Part shown: in pieces, positions 53,603 to 64,000 of the stretch
Numbering within the stretch: the stretch's first letter is position 1
Layout: each line of letters begins with the position of its first letter
Assembly (NCBI GenBank): GCA_964030475.1
Contig: CAXIPT010000001.1
Span: 3,736,513-3,800,512, forward strand
Direction of reading: 5' to 3'
Source of the DNA: Tethya wilhelma
Taxonomy: Eukaryota; Porifera; Demospongiae; Tethyida; Tethyidae
DNA: 64,000 bases
The notes under the pieces: model-generated
What the model saw: the letters and a program-made list of their open reading frames with translations, nothing else
Told to the model about the DNA's origin: nothing
Databases searched by the model: none
Translations under genes and position numbers: made by a program

Positions 53603-55110
53603 ATGAGCATCATGGATTCAGACTCAGTGTTGATGCAGACCCTCTACAAGACTGCATCAGTGGTGGGCAACAGCAGTGTGCCTTTTGAAGGATACATAGC
53701 ATCAGGATGGAACTACATGACTGACAACTACTCTAGGTTCACCATTGCAATGTGGTTCTCTGTGATATACCATGAGGTAACAGAGCTGCTTCTGCAAGCA
53801 ACTGGTCTCAAGTGAACAAATGGAGGCCCATTGATTGTCTGTCTTTCTTTCTTCAGATTGTCTATTTTGGGCTTTGTGTGCCAGGATTTCTGGCTCAATT
53901 CCTTCCCTTTATGCAACGATTCAAGATACAGCAGGTATATATTCTGAAGACATGTAACCATAAATGTCCTGACATCTGTGGATCAATGATTTCTTCCCAT
54001 TTGTGCAGGACAAACCAGAGACATTTAATAGTCAATGGAAGTGCTTCAAACTGTTAATGTTCAATCACTTCTGTATTCAGGTAATGTACTGAATCAGCTA
54101 CATTACTACATCTCATAATGATATTGAATGGATAACAATTATTGAATAACCCCTTTTCTCTCCAGCTTCCAATGATATCGGGAGTATTCTACTATGTACA
54201 ATTCATGGGGATTCCATATGAGTATGACAAGATGCCAAAATGGTATGCATTGCATGTCTGCTCTAAGATACTATGTCATATAGTTACAGTATCTTTACTT
54301 AATCCCCAGGTACGTTATTCTATCACAGCTGTTCTTGTGTCTAGTCCTGGAGGACACTTGGCACTACTTTGTACACCAGCTTCTCCATCATCGCCGGCTG
54401 TACAAGTATGTCCACAAGGTCCACCATAACTTCCAGGCACCATTTGGCATGGTGGCTGAATATGCTCACTGGATTGAAACTATGGGTGAGTCTGTGTAAG
54501 TGGCTGGACGAATGGGCACATTTATGATTATCACCTTCAACTTGTACATTTAAATGCTATAAACTTGCATGGGGTTTCATTTTTTCAATCGGCCTAGTCT
54601 TCACATGGTGACACAAATGAACTATTTTCTATCCCTCAGTTCTTGGTACTGGTTTCATGATTGGCATTGTACTTGTTTGCAACCACTTTGCACTGATTTG
54701 GCTCTGGATGGCAATACGACTGCTGGAGACCATTGAAGTCCACAGTGGCTATGAGTTCCCCTACCTCAACCCACTGAACCTGATACCAGGCTATGCAGGT
54801 TTGTTGGTTAAAATTTAATATAACGTATAGTAGCCTCAGTAAAACAGGTCTTTCTCAAATCTGGACCTTCTCTTTATAATTATATAAGTTGGAAGTGTGT
54901 GTAAGCATACAAAGTTAATGATAGTTTATTAGTTTAAATTTTGTTTCTGAATATAATTATGTAGGTGCTCGTTTTCACGACTTTCATCACTACAACTTCA
55001 ATGGAAACTATGCTAGCACATTTCGTTGGTGGGATTGGTTGTTTGGGACCGACAAGCAGTACAAGGAGTTCCTTGCAGCAGGAGGAGAGAAGAAGAAGAA
55101 AGCTGACTAG
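53603..55110 (+). CDS. MSMO1: methylsterol monooxygenase (C-4 demethylation of sterols)
   Basis: Exons: 53603-53776, 53857-53934, 54009-54080, 54166-54242, 54310-54485, 54640-54798, 54965-55110 give exactly 293 residues, the same length as human MSMO1. The fatty-acid-hydroxylase di-iron histidine boxes are visible: HYFVH, HKVHH and [45 protein letters not shown] and [17 protein letters not shown] are also strongly conserved. The Lys-rich C-terminus is compatible with ER retention. The enzyme oxidises 4-alpha-methyl groups of sterol intermediates in the ER, so the animal probably makes or modifies sterols itself. The ATG at 53603 is the first in frame. Confidence 0.97.
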
Positions 55111-55763
55111 AAACAAACACACACTAAGTTGTCTTTTTATACACTAATCTAATGTAGCACATTATTTATTGTTATTTATGTCCTCATTGATCAACCCATA
55201 GTAGTTGTGACAGTTATTAGTGGCATTAGGGTTGAGTCACTTGAGGTTCAATTCCGGTGGCTTAGTCAGCTGCAGTCAGTGCCAGCCTCATTGTGTGTGT
55301 GTGTGTGTAAGTGTTTAGATGGAATATAATGTATGCGTGACTGGTTTAGAAGATTATTCATAGGTTGCACATTGTTATGGTGTGATCACCTAAAATGTGA
55401 CCTGATCTGATTTCTAAGTGGACGGCACATACATACACGTGTATGACTATGAAACCTAGCTCCTGATCGATCACAAACAGGGCATCATGCATAATGACAC
55501 ATATAGATGAGAGGGGCAGACCTAAAGTAGCATTTTGTGTTCAACACAATAATTATTGCAAAATTATTATTATTCTTGTTTCATGCAAATGAGATATACC
55601 CAGTAATTAAATACACACATAATAGCATTACATACACACACACATACACACATACATATAATCATATGCACACACATGTACATACACACGCACACACAAT
55701 AAACATAAACACTGCTTGTTTCTTTTGTGTATTGTTTAAAGCAAAGACAAAAATTATACAAAA
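55111..55763. other. intergenic gap between convergent MSMO1 and WWP-type ligase
   Basis: Contains (AC)-rich sequence at about 55632-55700. A B-box-like GGTTCAATTCC near 55238 has no matching A-box. No gene was recognised. Confidence 0.6.
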
Positions 55764-63026
<7,263 letters not shown>

Positions 63027-63578
63027 GGCAGTCAGTTACCTGAGTACACTCTCAGTCTGGGAGTCTCAATGAGTCGATGTAAGAACTCCTGTACAGTTTA
63101 TTGGATACCATTTTTATACATGTGACTTGTAAATAGTTTTACATGGCCATACATACACACACACATACATACTGAGTAGTACTAAGTAAAACCAAAACTT
63201 GTACTCCAAATCAACTTCATTTCATACCTAGTTAAGTTCTCTGGTCGTGCGTTATTAAGTAGAACAGATCCTCTTGAACAAACTGGGCTACAGTACTCTG
63301 GCTTGGAAGATCTCTGCCTCTACAGTTAGCAAGCTACAAGTTTATCAATCACGTGAACGGACATCCCCAAACTAAAAAGTAAACATATTCATGAAAAAGG
63401 TGTGGCTAATGCCGAAATTATACGCATGCGCATATGAACAAGTGTCGCCATGGTTACGCACCACAGAACGGGAGGAGGGGCTAGTAACAAACAACAAGTT
63501 TTACTTTGATCTGTGCCTTGAGTGCTAATCGACGAAAAGAGTTGCAGATAGACCGTCCATTAGCAGCTATTGACAGCA
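63027..63578. promoter_or_regulatory. divergent promoter, WWP-type ligase / acidic protein
   Basis: 552 bases between opposed ATGs, with TACGCATGCGCA at 63421-63432, close to the NRF1 consensus and like the site at 53375. Confidence 0.45.
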
Positions 63579-64000
63579 ATGGAATCCAATGAAAGTCAAG
63601 AGGCTTCAGAGAATGAACCCACTACACAGACTTCAGATCAGTCTCAGTCTCAGGTAAGATAGAAATATTGTTCTGTAAGAATATTTAGACATAATGATGA
63701 TCAACAGGAGGACGATGCAGCAGATACCAAAGGCTCTAAAGAGGAAGCTGATGATGGTGGAACAGCAAGAGACACTGTTGAGCAGCAAGAAGCATCAGAC
63801 CAAACAGGAGAAGACAGTGAAACGACACAACAGGAAAATGAGGAGCAGCAAAGTGAAGATCAAGTAGAAAAAGATGAAGGTGAAGTCAATAAGGAGAAAG
63901 TCGATAACACAGCCACTGATGGTGAAAAGCAGGATTCTGGACAAGAGAGCAAGGTTGATTCACAAGATCAAAGTGAAACTACTGATGAAAAAAATGAAGG
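63579..64000 (+). CDS. acidic low-complexity protein, N-terminal part (continues beyond the window)
   Basis: Exon 63579-63653 and an open second exon from 63708 to the window edge, joined in phase 0. The 122 or so visible residues are almost entirely Glu, Asp, Gln, Ser, Thr and Lys (for example SQEASENEPTTQTSDQSQSQ), with no hydrophobic core, signal peptide or known motif. The protein is probably disordered. Its identity cannot be judged from this part. Confidence 0.7.

Noticed and set aside
55225..55265. B-box-like GGTTCAATTCC suggesting a tRNA
   Set aside because: No A-box at the correct distance and no foldable stems.

Overview
The window is nuclear DNA from an animal, most likely an early-branching metazoan such as a demosponge. 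The reasons are a purely metazoan gene set (SMARCE1/BAF57, WWP/ITCH-type HECT ligase, ATXN3, TBC1D5, SUMF1, SPIDR-like, RAB5IF), very compact genes with many short GT-AG introns, short intergenic gaps, and many microsatellites and small foldback (MITE-like) elements. The species cannot be fixed from sequence alone. Exon coordinates were derived by hand from splice consensus, reading phase and remembered family conservation; nothing was aligned by software.

Layout. TBC1D5 3' part (+, 113-2940); a degraded duplicate of the SUMF1/DHX38 3' region (about 3.8-4.75 kb); an intronless SUMF1 gene (+) whose promoter and 5' coding half are tandemly duplicated (440 bp x2); DHX38/PRP16 (-, 7301-16503) containing a 1,036-bp tandem duplication that repeats two in-frame helicase exons; a chromodomain protein with a C-terminal membrane anchor (+); RABIF (-) head-to-head with RAB5IF (+); CHTF8 (-) head-to-head with a SPIDR-like DNA-repair gene (+); a gene-poor stretch (26-30 kb); a Naked-cuticle-like gene (-, 30.3-38.4 kb) with a 735-bp duplication around an assembly N; ATXN3 (-); STT3B (-) head-to-head with SMARCE1 (+) over only 114 bp; a coiled-coil protein (-) head-to-head with MSMO1 (+); a WWP/ITCH-type ubiquitin ligase (-); and the start of an acidic protein (+) cut by the window end.

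Themes. (1) Six divergent gene pairs share short promoters, several carrying recognisable motifs (a perfect MARE palindrome, E-boxes, NRF1-like sites, full CRE palindromes). (2) Several short-range tandem duplications; one is clearly an assembly join, two are not marked by N and need read-level testing. (3) Several MITE-like families share the terminal motif TACCGTA. (4) Two proteins deserve attention: the tail-anchored chromodomain protein (candidate nuclear-envelope chromatin tether) and a Naked-like protein with an N-myristoylation-type start and His-rich tail but no visible EF-hand.
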